From: Myxococcota bacterium
Lineage (GTDB): Bacteria; Myxococcota_A; UBA9160; PR03
Length of the DNA stretch: 14,565 bases
Assembly (NCBI GenBank): GCA_030066475.1
Contig: JASJBO010000130.1
Span: 1-14,565 of the forward strand
Direction of reading: 5' to 3'
In this document: one piece after another, positions 7,298 through 14,013 of the stretch
Numbering within the stretch: the stretch's first letter is position 1
Layout: the number at the start of each line of letters is the position of its first letter
Program-made: the position numbers and the translations under genes
Notes under the pieces: generated by a model
What the model saw: the letters and a program-made list of their open reading frames with translations, nothing else
The model's database searches: none
What the model was told of the DNA's origin: nothing

Positions 7298-8059
7298 TCA
7301 GCGACACACGGCCCCGCCGTCGACCAGCATCGACTCGCCGGTCACGAACGAGGCGCGGTCGGAGCAGAGCCAGACGGCGGCCTCGGCGATCTCCTCGGGC
7401 GTGCCGAGCCGGCCGCCCGGCTGGCTGGCCAGGATCATCGGGCGCGCCTCGGGCGCGCGCTCGAGGAAGCCCTGGAGCATCGGCGTGTCGGTGCTGCCCG
7501 GGCAGATCGCGTTGACGCGCACCCCGGTGCGGGCGTTCTCGAGCGCCGCCGTCTTGGTCAGGCCCAGGATGCCGTGCTTCGAGGCGCAGTAGTGCGCCAG
7601 GCCCGGGGTCGCCACCAGTCCGGCGCCCGACGCCATGTTCACCACCGCGCCACCGCCCTGTCGCTGCATCACCGGGAGCTCGAACTTCATGGCCAGGAAC
7701 ACCCCGGTCAGGTTGATCGCGATCGTGTCCTGCCAGTCCTCGAGCGAGATGTCGGGCAGTGCGCCGCCCAGCGCCGTGACGCCCGCGTTGTTCACCGCGC
7801 AGTCGAGCCGTCCGAACGCGTCCACCGCCGCCGCCACCATGGCCTCGACCTGCGCGGCATCGCGCACGTCGGTGCGCTGGAAGCGGGCCTCGCCGCCGGC
7901 GGCGCGCACGGCCTCGGCGGCGGCCTCGCCGCGCTCGGCGTCGACGTCGGCCAGCAGCACGCGAGCGCCCTCGCGCGCCAGGGCCAGCGCGGTGGCGCGC
8001 CCGATCCCGGACGCCGCGCCGCTCACCAGCCCGACCTTGTCTGCTACCAGTCCCGGCAT
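7298..8059 (-). CDS. Short-chain dehydrogenase/reductase (SDR), second of two
   Basis: A 253-residue classical SDR with SGAASGIG (13-20) and an acidic residue (D38) after the second strand, pointing to NAD(H). The NNAG motif is near residue 90, and the catalytic YCASK follows the MASGAG strand. The FabG-like ICPGSTDTPM and the C-terminal VDGGAV are also present. It is clearly related to the neighbouring SDR1, but the two differ in many positions and are not a recent duplicate. FabG, 3-hydroxyacyl-CoA or hydroxysteroid dehydrogenase activities are all possible. The ATG at 8059 is preceded by a GGCGGGG stretch and by a KstR-like operator 22 bp upstream. That makes it the first gene of a regulated pair with SDR1. 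Confidence 0.92.
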   Translation of the reverse strand: MPGLVADKVGLVSGAASGIGRATALALAREGARVLLADVDAERGEAAAEAVRAAGGEARFQRTDVRDAAQVEAMVAAAVDAFGRLDCAVNNAGVTALGGALPDISLEDWQDTIAINLTGVFLAMKFELPVMQRQGGGAVVNMASGAGLVATPGLAHYCASKHGILGLTKTAALENARTGVRVNAICPGSTDTPMLQGFLERAPEARPMILASQPGGRLGTPEEIAEAAVWLCSDRASFVTGESMLVDGGAVCR

Positions 8060-8079
8060 CCCGGCCCCGCCGTCTCGGA

Positions 8080-8095
8080 TTTAGAACACGTTACA
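8080..8095 (-). promoter_or_regulatory. KstR-like operator and candidate promoter of the SDR pair
   Basis: In a 40-bp gap that is strikingly AT-rich for this window, TAGAACACGTTACA at 8082-8095 fits every fixed position of the TnnAACnnGTTnnA consensus known for the TetR-family steroid regulator KstR. On the minus strand TCTAAA (8085-8080) could be a -10 element overlapped by the site, placing transcription start about 14 nt before the SDR ATG. No regulator gene lies in the window, so binding is inferred from the motif alone. Confidence 0.5.
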
Positions 8096-8099
8096 TTTT

Positions 8100-9011
8100 T
8101 CATCCGAGCAGCACCATGCAGATCCCCGCCGTCACGACCGCGATGCCGGGAATCTGGCGCCGGACCCCGGCCTCGCGAAACCAGTAGAGCGAGATCAGCA
8201 CGCCGAGCACGGCCTCGATCTGGCCGACCGCCCGCACGTAGGCCACCAGCGCGATCGCGTAGGCCCAGAACCAGCACAGGCTGCCCGAGAAGCCCGCCGC
8301 GCCCACGGCCAGCATGCGCGGCCAGAGCGCGCGCACGCGGGCGAAGGCGCCCGGCTCGGACAGCCGGATCGCCACCGAGAGCACGGCCACCTCGATCCAG
8401 GTGACGTGCAGCAGGGTGTGCGCGGCGGCCTCGAAGCGGTCGCCCCCGACGCGCGGGTTGAGCGCCACGAACTCGAGCGCGGCCTCCTTCAGCAGGAAGC
8501 TGGTGAGCGCCAGCAGCGCCGCACACGCGAGCGCCAGCAGCGCCCCGGTGTCGACGTGGAAGGCGCGCCGCCAGCCGGCCGGGCCGCCCTCCCCCGCCAG
8601 GTTCATCAGCAGCACGCCGAACGTCGACACCAGGACGCCGGCCCAGCCCCAGGCGCTGGGGAACTCGCCGAACAGCGCGACCCCGAGCACGGCGCCGAGC
8701 ACCACGTCGAGCTTGTGCAGCGCGATCGACTGCGAGAACGACGAGCGCTGGAAGGCGGCCACCAGCGCCACGTTGCCCAGCAGCTGTGCGACGCCGGTGC
8801 CGAGGCACCAGACGAAGAACAGCGGCGAGAGCTGCGGCACGCCCCGCCAGGCGACCAGCGCGCCCACCAGCAGCAGCGAGAACGGCAGGTTGAACGCGAA
8901 GCGCGACCAGGACGTGAGCAGCGGCGAGATGCTGCCGGCGAGCTGGCGCGCCAGGGCGTTGCGGACGAGCTGGAAGCTCGCCGCCGCGACCGACAGGACG
9001 ACCCAGCTCAC
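8100..9011 (-). CDS. EamA/DMT-superfamily transporter
   Basis: This 303-residue protein has about ten hydrophobic segments in two similar halves, the layout of EamA (DMT) permeases that export or take up metabolites. The first half begins with the N-terminal helix and contains the FNLPFSLLLVGALVAW and LHKLDVVLGAVLGVALFGE regions. The second half ends in VGQIEAVLGVLISLYWFREAG and a final helix. The E-A-V-L-G and nearby L-F-x-E positions are characteristic of the family. The start is GTG at 9011; no clear Shine-Dalgarno is seen. It lies 28 bp after the amidohydrolase stop on the same strand, so both are likely in one transcript. Export or uptake of an acyl amino acid product is a reasonable guess from context, but unproven. 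Confidence 0.88.
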   Translation of the reverse strand: MSWVVLSVAAASFQLVRNALARQLAGSISPLLTSWSRFAFNLPFSLLLVGALVAWRGVPQLSPLFFVWCLGTGVAQLLGNVALVAAFQRSSFSQSIALHKLDVVLGAVLGVALFGEFPSAWGWAGVLVSTFGVLLMNLAGEGGPAGWRRAFHVDTGALLALACAALLALTSFLLKEAALEFVALNPRVGGDRFEAAAHTLLHVTWIEVAVLSVAIRLSEPGAFARVRALWPRMLAVGAAGFSGSLCWFWAYAIALVAYVRAVGQIEAVLGVLISLYWFREAGVRRQIPGIAVVTAGICMVLLG

Positions 9012-9039
9012 GCGGAACGCTGCAGGAAGGCCGGGTGCC

Positions 9040-10515
9040 TCAAGCGCTGCGCCGCAGCGCGAGGCCGGGCCGGGCCCCGGTGTGCTCCCCGTCGCGCACC
9101 ACCGCGCGCCCGTTGACGAACACGTGGGCGATGCCGGTCGGAGGCCGGTGCGGATCGGCGTAGGTCGCGACGTCGTCGATGCGCGCCGGGTCGAACAGCA
9201 CCAGGTCGGCGCAGGCGCCGGCGCGCAGCGCGCCGCGGTCGCTCAGCCCGAACTTGCGCGCGGGGAAGCCGGTCATGCGGTGCACGGCCTCGCTCAGCGA
9301 GAGCACGCCTTCGTCGCGCGCGTAGTGGCCGAGCACGCGCGCGAAGGTTCCGTAGAGCCGGGGATGTGGCTTGCCGTGGAGCGTCGGGATGCCGTCGGAG
9401 CCGATCATCGTGGTGGGATGGCGCAGCACGGTGCGCACGTCGTCGTCGCACATGCTGTGGAGCACCACGGTGGCCGCCATGCCCACGGTGTCGAGCACGC
9501 GGCGCGCCGCGTCGAGCGGCGTCACCTCCAGCTCGGCCGCGATCTCGGCGAGGCTGCGGCCCTCCCACTCGGGATGCCCGGGGGCGGAGGCGATCGTCAC
9601 CTCCGAGCCGTCGAAGCGCCCCAGGCCCGAGTCGGCGTGGGAGACCAGCGCGGCCAGCACGGTGCTCCCCGCCGTGTAGGGATACTGGTCGGCGGTGACG
9701 TCCAGGCCGCGTGCCCGGGCCTGCTCGATCAGGCGCAGCGACTCGGTCACGCGGCCCCAGTTCTCGCGGCCGGCCGCCTTGTGGTGCGAGATCTGCACCG
9801 GCACGCCGGCCCGCTCGCCGATCTCGATCGCCTCGCGCACGGCCTCGAGCAGGCGGGAGGCCTCGTCGCGCATGTGGGTGGTGTAGAGCGCGCCACTGCC
9901 CGACAGCTCGGACGCGAGCGCCACGATCTCGTCGGTGTCGGCGTGCCGGCCCGGCTCGTAGATCAGCCCCGTCGAGAGCCCGAGCGCGCCCGCCTCGAGC
10001 GCCTCGCGGACGCCGGCCTGCATGTGGCGCAGCTCGGCCGCGTCCGGCGCGCGCGCCGCGCCTCCCAGCGCGGCCAGCCGCAGGGTGCCGTGGCCCGCCA
10101 GCATGGCGACGTTGCAGCTCGCCGGCTCGGCGTCGAGCTGCGCGAGATAGCCGCGGTGTCCGCTCCAGGTCGGCAGCGTGTCGTGCGGGTGGAACGCCCG
10201 CGCCATCAGCGCCGCCTGCGCGTGCGGTGCGGCGCCCATGCCGCAGTTGCCGACCACGACCGTGGTGACCCCGCCCTGCACCTTGAAGCCCATCTCGGGG
10301 TGCAGCAGCACGGCGAAGTCGTCGTGGGTGTGCACGTCGATGAAGCCCGGGGCCAGCGCCAGACCGCGGGCGTCGAGCGACGCCGTGCCGGCGTCCGCGG
10401 CGACCTCGCCGACCGCCGCGATGCGGTCGTCGCGCAGCGCCACGTCGGCGCGGCGCGGAGCGTCCCCGCTGCCGTCGTAGAGCGTCGCACCGCGAATCAC
10501 GAGGTCGAAGGCCAC
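9040..10515 (-). CDS. N-acyl-D-amino-acid deacylase-type amidohydrolase
   Basis: A 491-residue metal-dependent amidohydrolase of the D-aminoacylase branch. Expected metal ligands are in place: H62 and H64 in FIDVHTHDD, C91 in VVVGNCGMG, H214 in YTTHMRDE, the HH at 244-245 in QISHHK, and the catalytic D374 in IGSDG. The bridging Cys at 91 in place of a carboxylated Lys is a D-aminoacylase trait. The enzyme would remove an acyl group from N-acyl-D-amino acids in the cytoplasm, although relatives act on other amides. The start is GTG at 10515, since an in-frame stop lies at 10522-10524. A TAGCAT sits 8 nt before it with no Shine-Dalgarno. It heads a same-strand run with the DMT transporter and diverges from the Rieske gene. 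Confidence 0.9.
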   Translation of the reverse strand: MAFDLVIRGATLYDGSGDAPRRADVALRDDRIAAVGEVAADAGTASLDARGLALAPGFIDVHTHDDFAVLLHPEMGFKVQGGVTTVVVGNCGMGAAPHAQAALMARAFHPHDTLPTWSGHRGYLAQLDAEPASCNVAMLAGHGTLRLAALGGAARAPDAAELRHMQAGVREALEAGALGLSTGLIYEPGRHADTDEIVALASELSGSGALYTTHMRDEASRLLEAVREAIEIGERAGVPVQISHHKAAGRENWGRVTESLRLIEQARARGLDVTADQYPYTAGSTVLAALVSHADSGLGRFDGSEVTIASAPGHPEWEGRSLAEIAAELEVTPLDAARRVLDTVGMAATVVLHSMCDDDVRTVLRHPTTMIGSDGIPTLHGKPHPRLYGTFARVLGHYARDEGVLSLSEAVHRMTGFPARKFGLSDRGALRAGACADLVLFDPARIDDVATYADPHRPPTGIAHVFVNGRAVVRDGEHTGARPGLALRRSA

Positions 10516-10540
10516 GGACGCTCATGCTACCACCTGCGGC
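10516..10540. promoter_or_regulatory. 25-bp divergent start-to-start gap with paired -10-like elements
   Basis: The amidohydrolase and Rieske genes start only 25 bp apart, both with GTG. Leftward, TAGCAT (10529-10524) lies 8 nt before the GTG; rightward, TACCAC (10528-10533) lies 7 nt before its GTG. The first fits a TAnnnT -10 hexamer at the distance expected for leaderless mRNA. The -35 regions would have to lie inside the opposite gene. Confidence 0.3.
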
Positions 10541-11338
10541 GTGCCGCACGCGCCCGCCGCCGTCTACCGCCGCCGCGTCGCCGCCTCGGAGGCGCGCGTC
10601 TGGGAGAACGTCCGCGACTGGGAGCACCTCCCCTGGCTGCACCGCACCAGCTTCCGGAGCATCGAGCTGCTCGACGCCGGCGACTGGGGCTGGCGCGCCG
10701 AGATCGGTCTCCCGTCGCAGGACTCGATCCGACTCGAGCTGTGCATCGAGCCCGACGCGCCGCGCTACGTGTCGCGCACGCTCGCGGGCCCGGGCGCCGG
10801 GACCGAGATCTGGACCCGCGTCACGCCCCACGCGCCCGACGCGACCGACGTGGAGGTGGAGTTCCACCTGCCGCACCTCGAGCCCGCCGCGGCGGAGGCC
10901 GTCGGCGAGGCGCTGGTCACGCTCTACACGCGCCTGTGGGACGAAGACGAGGCGATGATGGTGCACCGCACCGCCGCCCTGGCCGCGCGCGGCACCGATT
11001 CTGCCGAGGCGCCGGAGGCGGTCGAGCTCGGCTCGCTCGACGCCCTGCGCGAGCGCCTGCCGCTGTGCACGGCGTGGCGGGGCCGGCGCGTTCGGGTCCT
11101 CGAGCTGGACGGCGAGCTGCTCGCTCACGACGCCCGCTGCCCGCACTGGCTCGGTCCCCTGGACGACGCGGCGGTCGAAGACGGCCGGCTCGTCTGCCCG
11201 TGGCACGGCTACGCGTTCGACGTCCGCACCGGCCGCAGCGCCGACGGCCGGCGGCTGCGGCTGGCGCCCGTCCCCCGCGTCGAGGTGCGCGACGGCCACG
11301 TCCGGCTCGTCGCCCCGAGCCGCCACGGCGTCGCATAG
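10541..11338 (+). CDS. SRPBCC-like domain fused to a C-terminal Rieske [2Fe-2S] domain
   Basis: This is a 265-residue protein. Residues 8-145 look like a SRPBCC/START-type ligand-binding domain (VWENVRDWEHLPWLHRTSF and following beta strands). Residues 160-260 are a Rieske ferredoxin-like domain with C200-P-H202 and C219-P-W-H222, the CxH-x16-CxxH cluster ligands. In ring-hydroxylating oxygenase alpha subunits the Rieske domain is N-terminal and a larger catalytic domain follows; here the order is inverted. No obvious mononuclear iron 2-His-1-carboxylate motif was identified. The protein could be a stand-alone electron carrier with a substrate-binding module, or a small oxygenase. The GTG at 10541 has no Shine-Dalgarno. 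Its partner reductase is not in the window. Confidence 0.8.
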   Translation: MPHAPAAVYRRRVAASEARVWENVRDWEHLPWLHRTSFRSIELLDAGDWGWRAEIGLPSQDSIRLELCIEPDAPRYVSRTLAGPGAGTEIWTRVTPHAPDATDVEVEFHLPHLEPAAAEAVGEALVTLYTRLWDEDEAMMVHRTAALAARGTDSAEAPEAVELGSLDALRERLPLCTAWRGRRVRVLELDGELLAHDARCPHWLGPLDDAAVEDGRLVCPWHGYAFDVRTGRSADGRRLRLAPVPRVEVRDGHVRLVAPSRHGVA

Positions 11339-11341
11339 GAG

Positions 11342-11364
11342 CCTGCGCGGCAGGAGCTTCCTGC
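11342..11364 (+). terminator. Overlapping hairpins just after the Rieske gene
   Basis: Starting 3 nt after the stop codon, CCTGC-gcg-GCAGG (11342-11354) and GCAGGA-gct-TCCTGC (11350-11364) are two hairpins that share the middle arm and cannot form together. There is no T-tract, so a terminator or attenuator role is only a possibility. Confidence 0.25.
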
Positions 11365-11415
11365 ATGCCCCCTCGAGGCGCGGCCGCACGCGTGGCGGGC
11401 GCGGGGTCGCGAGGC

Positions 11416-11445
11416 TATACCGGCCGGCGATTTTCCGATCGGAAA
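11416..11445 (+). promoter_or_regulatory. Candidate -10 box and 14-bp palindromic operator before the hydrolase operon
   Basis: TATACC at 11416-11421 resembles a -10 element. Ten bases later TTTCCGATCGGAAA (11432-11445) is a perfect 14-bp palindrome, flanked on both sides by the direct repeat CGGCGAT. It sits between the presumed promoter and the ATG at 11458, where a bound repressor would block transcription. The sequence differs from the KstR-like site, so it would belong to another regulator. Confidence 0.4.
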
Positions 11446-11457
11446 CGGCGATCCACG

Positions 11458-12351
11458 ATGACCCAACCCAGCGCTCCCCTCTCGCCGCCCCCGCCGACCC
11501 CGCTGCGCCTCACCGGCCACGCCGGGCTCGAGCTGATCGCCGACGCCTGGGGCGACCCCGCTCTGCCGCCGGTCGTGCTGCTGCACGGCGGCGGCCAGAC
11601 CCGCCACGCCTGGGGCGGCACGGCTGCGGCGCTCGCCGCCGCGGGCTTCCATGCCGTCGCGGTCGACCTGCGCGGTCACGGCGACAGCGCCTGGGCCGCG
11701 GACGCCGACTACGGCGCCGACGCCTTCCGCGACGACGTGCTGGCACTCGCCGCGCGCTTCGCGCGCCCGCCGGCCCTGGTCGGCGCTTCGCTGGGCGGCA
11801 TCGCGGCGCTGCTGGCCGAGGGCGAGGCCGCCGACTCGATCTGCTCCGCACTCGTGCTGGTCGACATCGCCACGCGCATCGAGGCGAGCGGCGCGGCGCG
11901 CATCATCGACTTCATGACCGCGAAGCCCGAGGGCTTCGCGAGCCTCGACGAGGCGGCGGAGGCCGTCGCCGGCTACCTGCCGCACCGGCGGCGCCCGCGC
12001 GACCTCGAAGGCCTGCGCAAGAACCTGCGCCTGCACGCCGACGGCCGCTACCGCTGGCACTGGGACCCGGCCTTCATGACCCGCCAGTCCGGCGCGCGGC
12101 CGGTGCACGATGCCGACCGGCTGGGCGCGGCCGCGCGCGCGCTGCGGGTGCCCACCCTGCTGGTGCGCGGTCGCCTCTCGGACCTGCTCTCCGAGGAGGG
12201 CGCGCGCGTGTTCCTCGAGCAGGCACCGCACGCCCGCTTCGCCGACGTGAGCCAGGCCGGACACATGGTGGCCGGCGACCGCAACGACCGGTTCACCGAG
12301 GCCGTGCTCGGCTTCCTGCGCGCGCCGGGGCCCGGACGCGCCGATGGCTGA
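11458..12351 (+). CDS. Alpha/beta hydrolase
   Basis: A 297-residue alpha/beta-hydrolase fold enzyme. It shows an oxyanion-hole HGGG motif (43-46), the DLRGHGDS strand-turn (70-77), the nucleophile elbow GASLGG with S111, a probable acid in GRLSDLLSE (D242), and the catalytic histidine H269 in AGHMV. A lid region (about 140-215) separates the two core halves. Such enzymes cleave esters, thioesters or C-C bonds of small organic substrates; the substrate is unknown. The chosen ATG at 11458 gives a proline-rich N-terminus of about 15 residues before the first strand. It is the first gene of a three-gene operon and overlaps the next gene by 8 nt. A palindromic operator candidate lies upstream. Confidence 0.9.
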   Translation: MTQPSAPLSPPPPTPLRLTGHAGLELIADAWGDPALPPVVLLHGGGQTRHAWGGTAAALAAAGFHAVAVDLRGHGDSAWAADADYGADAFRDDVLALAARFARPPALVGASLGGIAALLAEGEAADSICSALVLVDIATRIEASGAARIIDFMTAKPEGFASLDEAAEAVAGYLPHRRRPRDLEGLRKNLRLHADGRYRWHWDPAFMTRQSGARPVHDADRLGAAARALRVPTLLVRGRLSDLLSEEGARVFLEQAPHARFADVSQAGHMVAGDRNDRFTEAVLGFLRAPGPGRADG

Positions 12352-13528
12352 GCTCGGCTTCCGCGATCGCGCCGCGATCACCGGCATCGGCGAGACCGCC
12401 TACGTGCGCGGCTCCGAGCGCGGCGCGGTCGAGCTGATGCTCGAGGCGGCCCGCGCCGCGATCGCCGACGCCGGACTCGCGCCGGGCGACGTCGACGGTC
12501 TGGTGCCGCCGCCGCTCAACACCACCGCCGAGGAGCTCGCCGTCCACCTCGGCATCCGCGACCTGCGCTACGCCACCACCGTGAGCATCGGCGGCGCGAG
12601 CCCGGTGGCGGCGCTCCAGTCGGCCGCGCTCGCGATCGCCGCGGGCGTGGCGCGCCACGTGCTGATCGTGCTCGGCTGGAACGGATACTCCGCGCTGCGA
12701 CCCGGCCGCGGCCGACGCGCACGCCAGGCGTCGTTCGTGCAGAACCCGATGACCCACACGATTCGGGACTTCTACCTGCCGTACGGCGTCGTCGCCCCGG
12801 TGCAGTTCTACGCCTGGCTGGCGACCCGCCACATGCAGCTCTACGGGATCGCGCCCGAGACGATGGGCACGATCGCCCTCACCTGCCGGGCTCACGCGCA
12901 GCACAACGAGCGCGCCCAGATGCGCGGCAAGCCGCTCAGCATGGACGAGTACCTGGGCGCGCGCTGGATCTCGGAGCCCTTCCGCCTGTTCGACTGCTGC
13001 CTCGAGACCGACGGCGCCGCCGCCGTGCTGGTCAGCGCGATCGAGCCGGCGCGCGACCTGCCGCACGTTCCCGTCGCGATCGCCGCGGCAGCCGAGGGGC
13101 ACCCCTACCCGGCCGACGACCTGACCGCGCGCGCCGACCCGTTCGAGATCGGCCTGAGCCACGCGGCGCCGCGCGCCTTCGAGATGGCGGGCCTGCGCGC
13201 GCACGAGATGGACTTCCTGCAGGTCTACGACTGCTTCACCTACGTCGTGCTGCTGCAGCTCGAGGCGCTCGGCCTGTGCGGGCGCGGCGAGGTGGGCGAC
13301 TTCGTGTCGGGCGAGCGCCTCGGACTCGGCGGCGAGCTGCCGATGAACACCCACGGCGGTCTGCTCTCGCAGGCGCACGTCTGGGGACTGAACCACGTGG
13401 TCGAGGCCGCGCGCCAGCTGCGGCACCAGGCGGGCGCGGCCCAGGTGGAGGGCGCCCGGCTGGGCCTGGTCACCGGCTGGGGCGACATGGGCGACGGCAG
13501 TATCGCGATCCTGCGGAGGGACGCGTGA
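12344..13528 (+). CDS. Thiolase-like (lipid-transfer/Ltp2-type) acyl-CoA protein
   Basis: A 394-residue thiolase-superfamily protein of the SCP-x/lipid-transfer group. The usual nucleophilic Cys segment reads [11 protein letters not shown] (81-91), with Gly at the Cys position. The second thiolase Cys near the C-terminus is also missing (GWGDMGDGS). [18 protein letters not shown] (295-312) and the [14 protein letters not shown] segment with H345 are hallmarks of this non-thiolytic branch. The pattern fits Ltp2-type aldolases, which work with a DUF35 partner to release a short acyl-CoA from steroid side chains. The immediately following gene is exactly such a DUF35 protein. The start ATG lies within the upstream hydrolase gene, and a GTGA overlap links the next. 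The exact substrate cannot be inferred; other acyl-CoA condensing or cleaving roles remain possible. Confidence 0.88.
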   Translation: MAELGFRDRAAITGIGETAYVRGSERGAVELMLEAARAAIADAGLAPGDVDGLVPPPLNTTAEELAVHLGIRDLRYATTVSIGGASPVAALQSAALAIAAGVARHVLIVLGWNGYSALRPGRGRRARQASFVQNPMTHTIRDFYLPYGVVAPVQFYAWLATRHMQLYGIAPETMGTIALTCRAHAQHNERAQMRGKPLSMDEYLGARWISEPFRLFDCCLETDGAAAVLVSAIEPARDLPHVPVAIAAAAEGHPYPADDLTARADPFEIGLSHAAPRAFEMAGLRAHEMDFLQVYDCFTYVVLLQLEALGLCGRGEVGDFVSGERLGLGGELPMNTHGGLLSQAHVWGLNHVVEAARQLRHQAGAAQVEGARLGLVTGWGDMGDGSIAILRRDA

Positions 13529-13944
13529 GCGAGGCACCCCGGCCGCACCTCTCGCGCGACCTCGATCCGCTCGCGCGCGAGTTCTACGCGCAGTGCGCGA
13601 GCGGGCGCGTCTGCTTCCAGCGCTGCACCGCCTGCGGCACCTGGCGCCATCAGCCCCGCTTCGAGTGCGCCGCGTGCGGATCGGCCGCCTGGGAGTGGCA
13701 GGCCTCCAGCGGTCGCGGCCGCGTGTTCTCGTGGACGGTGACGCACCGCGCAGCGCATCCCGCGTTCGCGAGCGCCGTGCCGTTCGCGGTGGCGGTCGTC
13801 GAGATGGAGGAAGGCGTGCGGCTGGTGGGCGGGCTGCGCGGCCTCGCTCCGAGCGACCTCGCGCTCGACCTGCCCGTGGAGGTCGTGCTCGAGCCGCTCG
13901 AGGACGGGCTCGCCGTGCCGTTCTTCCGGCCCGCCTCGTCGTAG
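13525..13944 (+). CDS. DUF35 zinc-ribbon/OB-fold protein, partner of the thiolase-like gene
   Basis: This 139-residue protein has a rubredoxin-like zinc ribbon with C34-x2-C37 and C48-x2-C51, followed by a DUF35 OB-fold (residues 60-135; [13 protein letters not shown] and [10 protein letters not shown] are typical). Such proteins form complexes with thiolase-like or HMG-CoA-synthase-like enzymes and bind acyl-CoA. Examples are ChsH2-type partners of Ltp2 and the archaeal acetoacetyl-CoA thiolase complexes. The GTG at 13525 overlaps the thiolase stop as GTGA and follows a strong GGAGGG with a 4-nt spacer, so start and coupling are clear. It is the last gene of the plus-strand operon. Confidence 0.92.
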   Translation: MSEAPRPHLSRDLDPLAREFYAQCASGRVCFQRCTACGTWRHQPRFECAACGSAAWEWQASSGRGRVFSWTVTHRAAHPAFASAVPFAVAVVEMEEGVRLVGGLRGLAPSDLALDLPVEVVLEPLEDGLAVPFFRPASS

Positions 13945-13957
13945 CGCCTCGGCTCGA

Positions 13958-13980
13958 GCGCCCCGGGTCGGTCGGGGTGC
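13958..13980. terminator. Hairpin between convergent DUF35 and MazG genes
   Basis: GCGCCCCG at 13958-13965 pairs with CGGGGTGC at 13973-13980 (8 bp including one G-U pair) around a 7-base loop, 13 bases after the DUF35 stop. There is no T-tract. Its place between converging genes suits a bidirectional, possibly Rho-assisted, terminator. Confidence 0.3.
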
Positions 13981-14013
13981 AGCCGCGCGCGGCACGGCCA
14001 ACGCGTACGGCGA

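Noticed and set aside
13982..13993. GCCGCGCGCGGC palindrome before the MazG stop.
   Set aside because: Alternating GC of this length is common in DNA of this composition, and it has no loop or T-tract.
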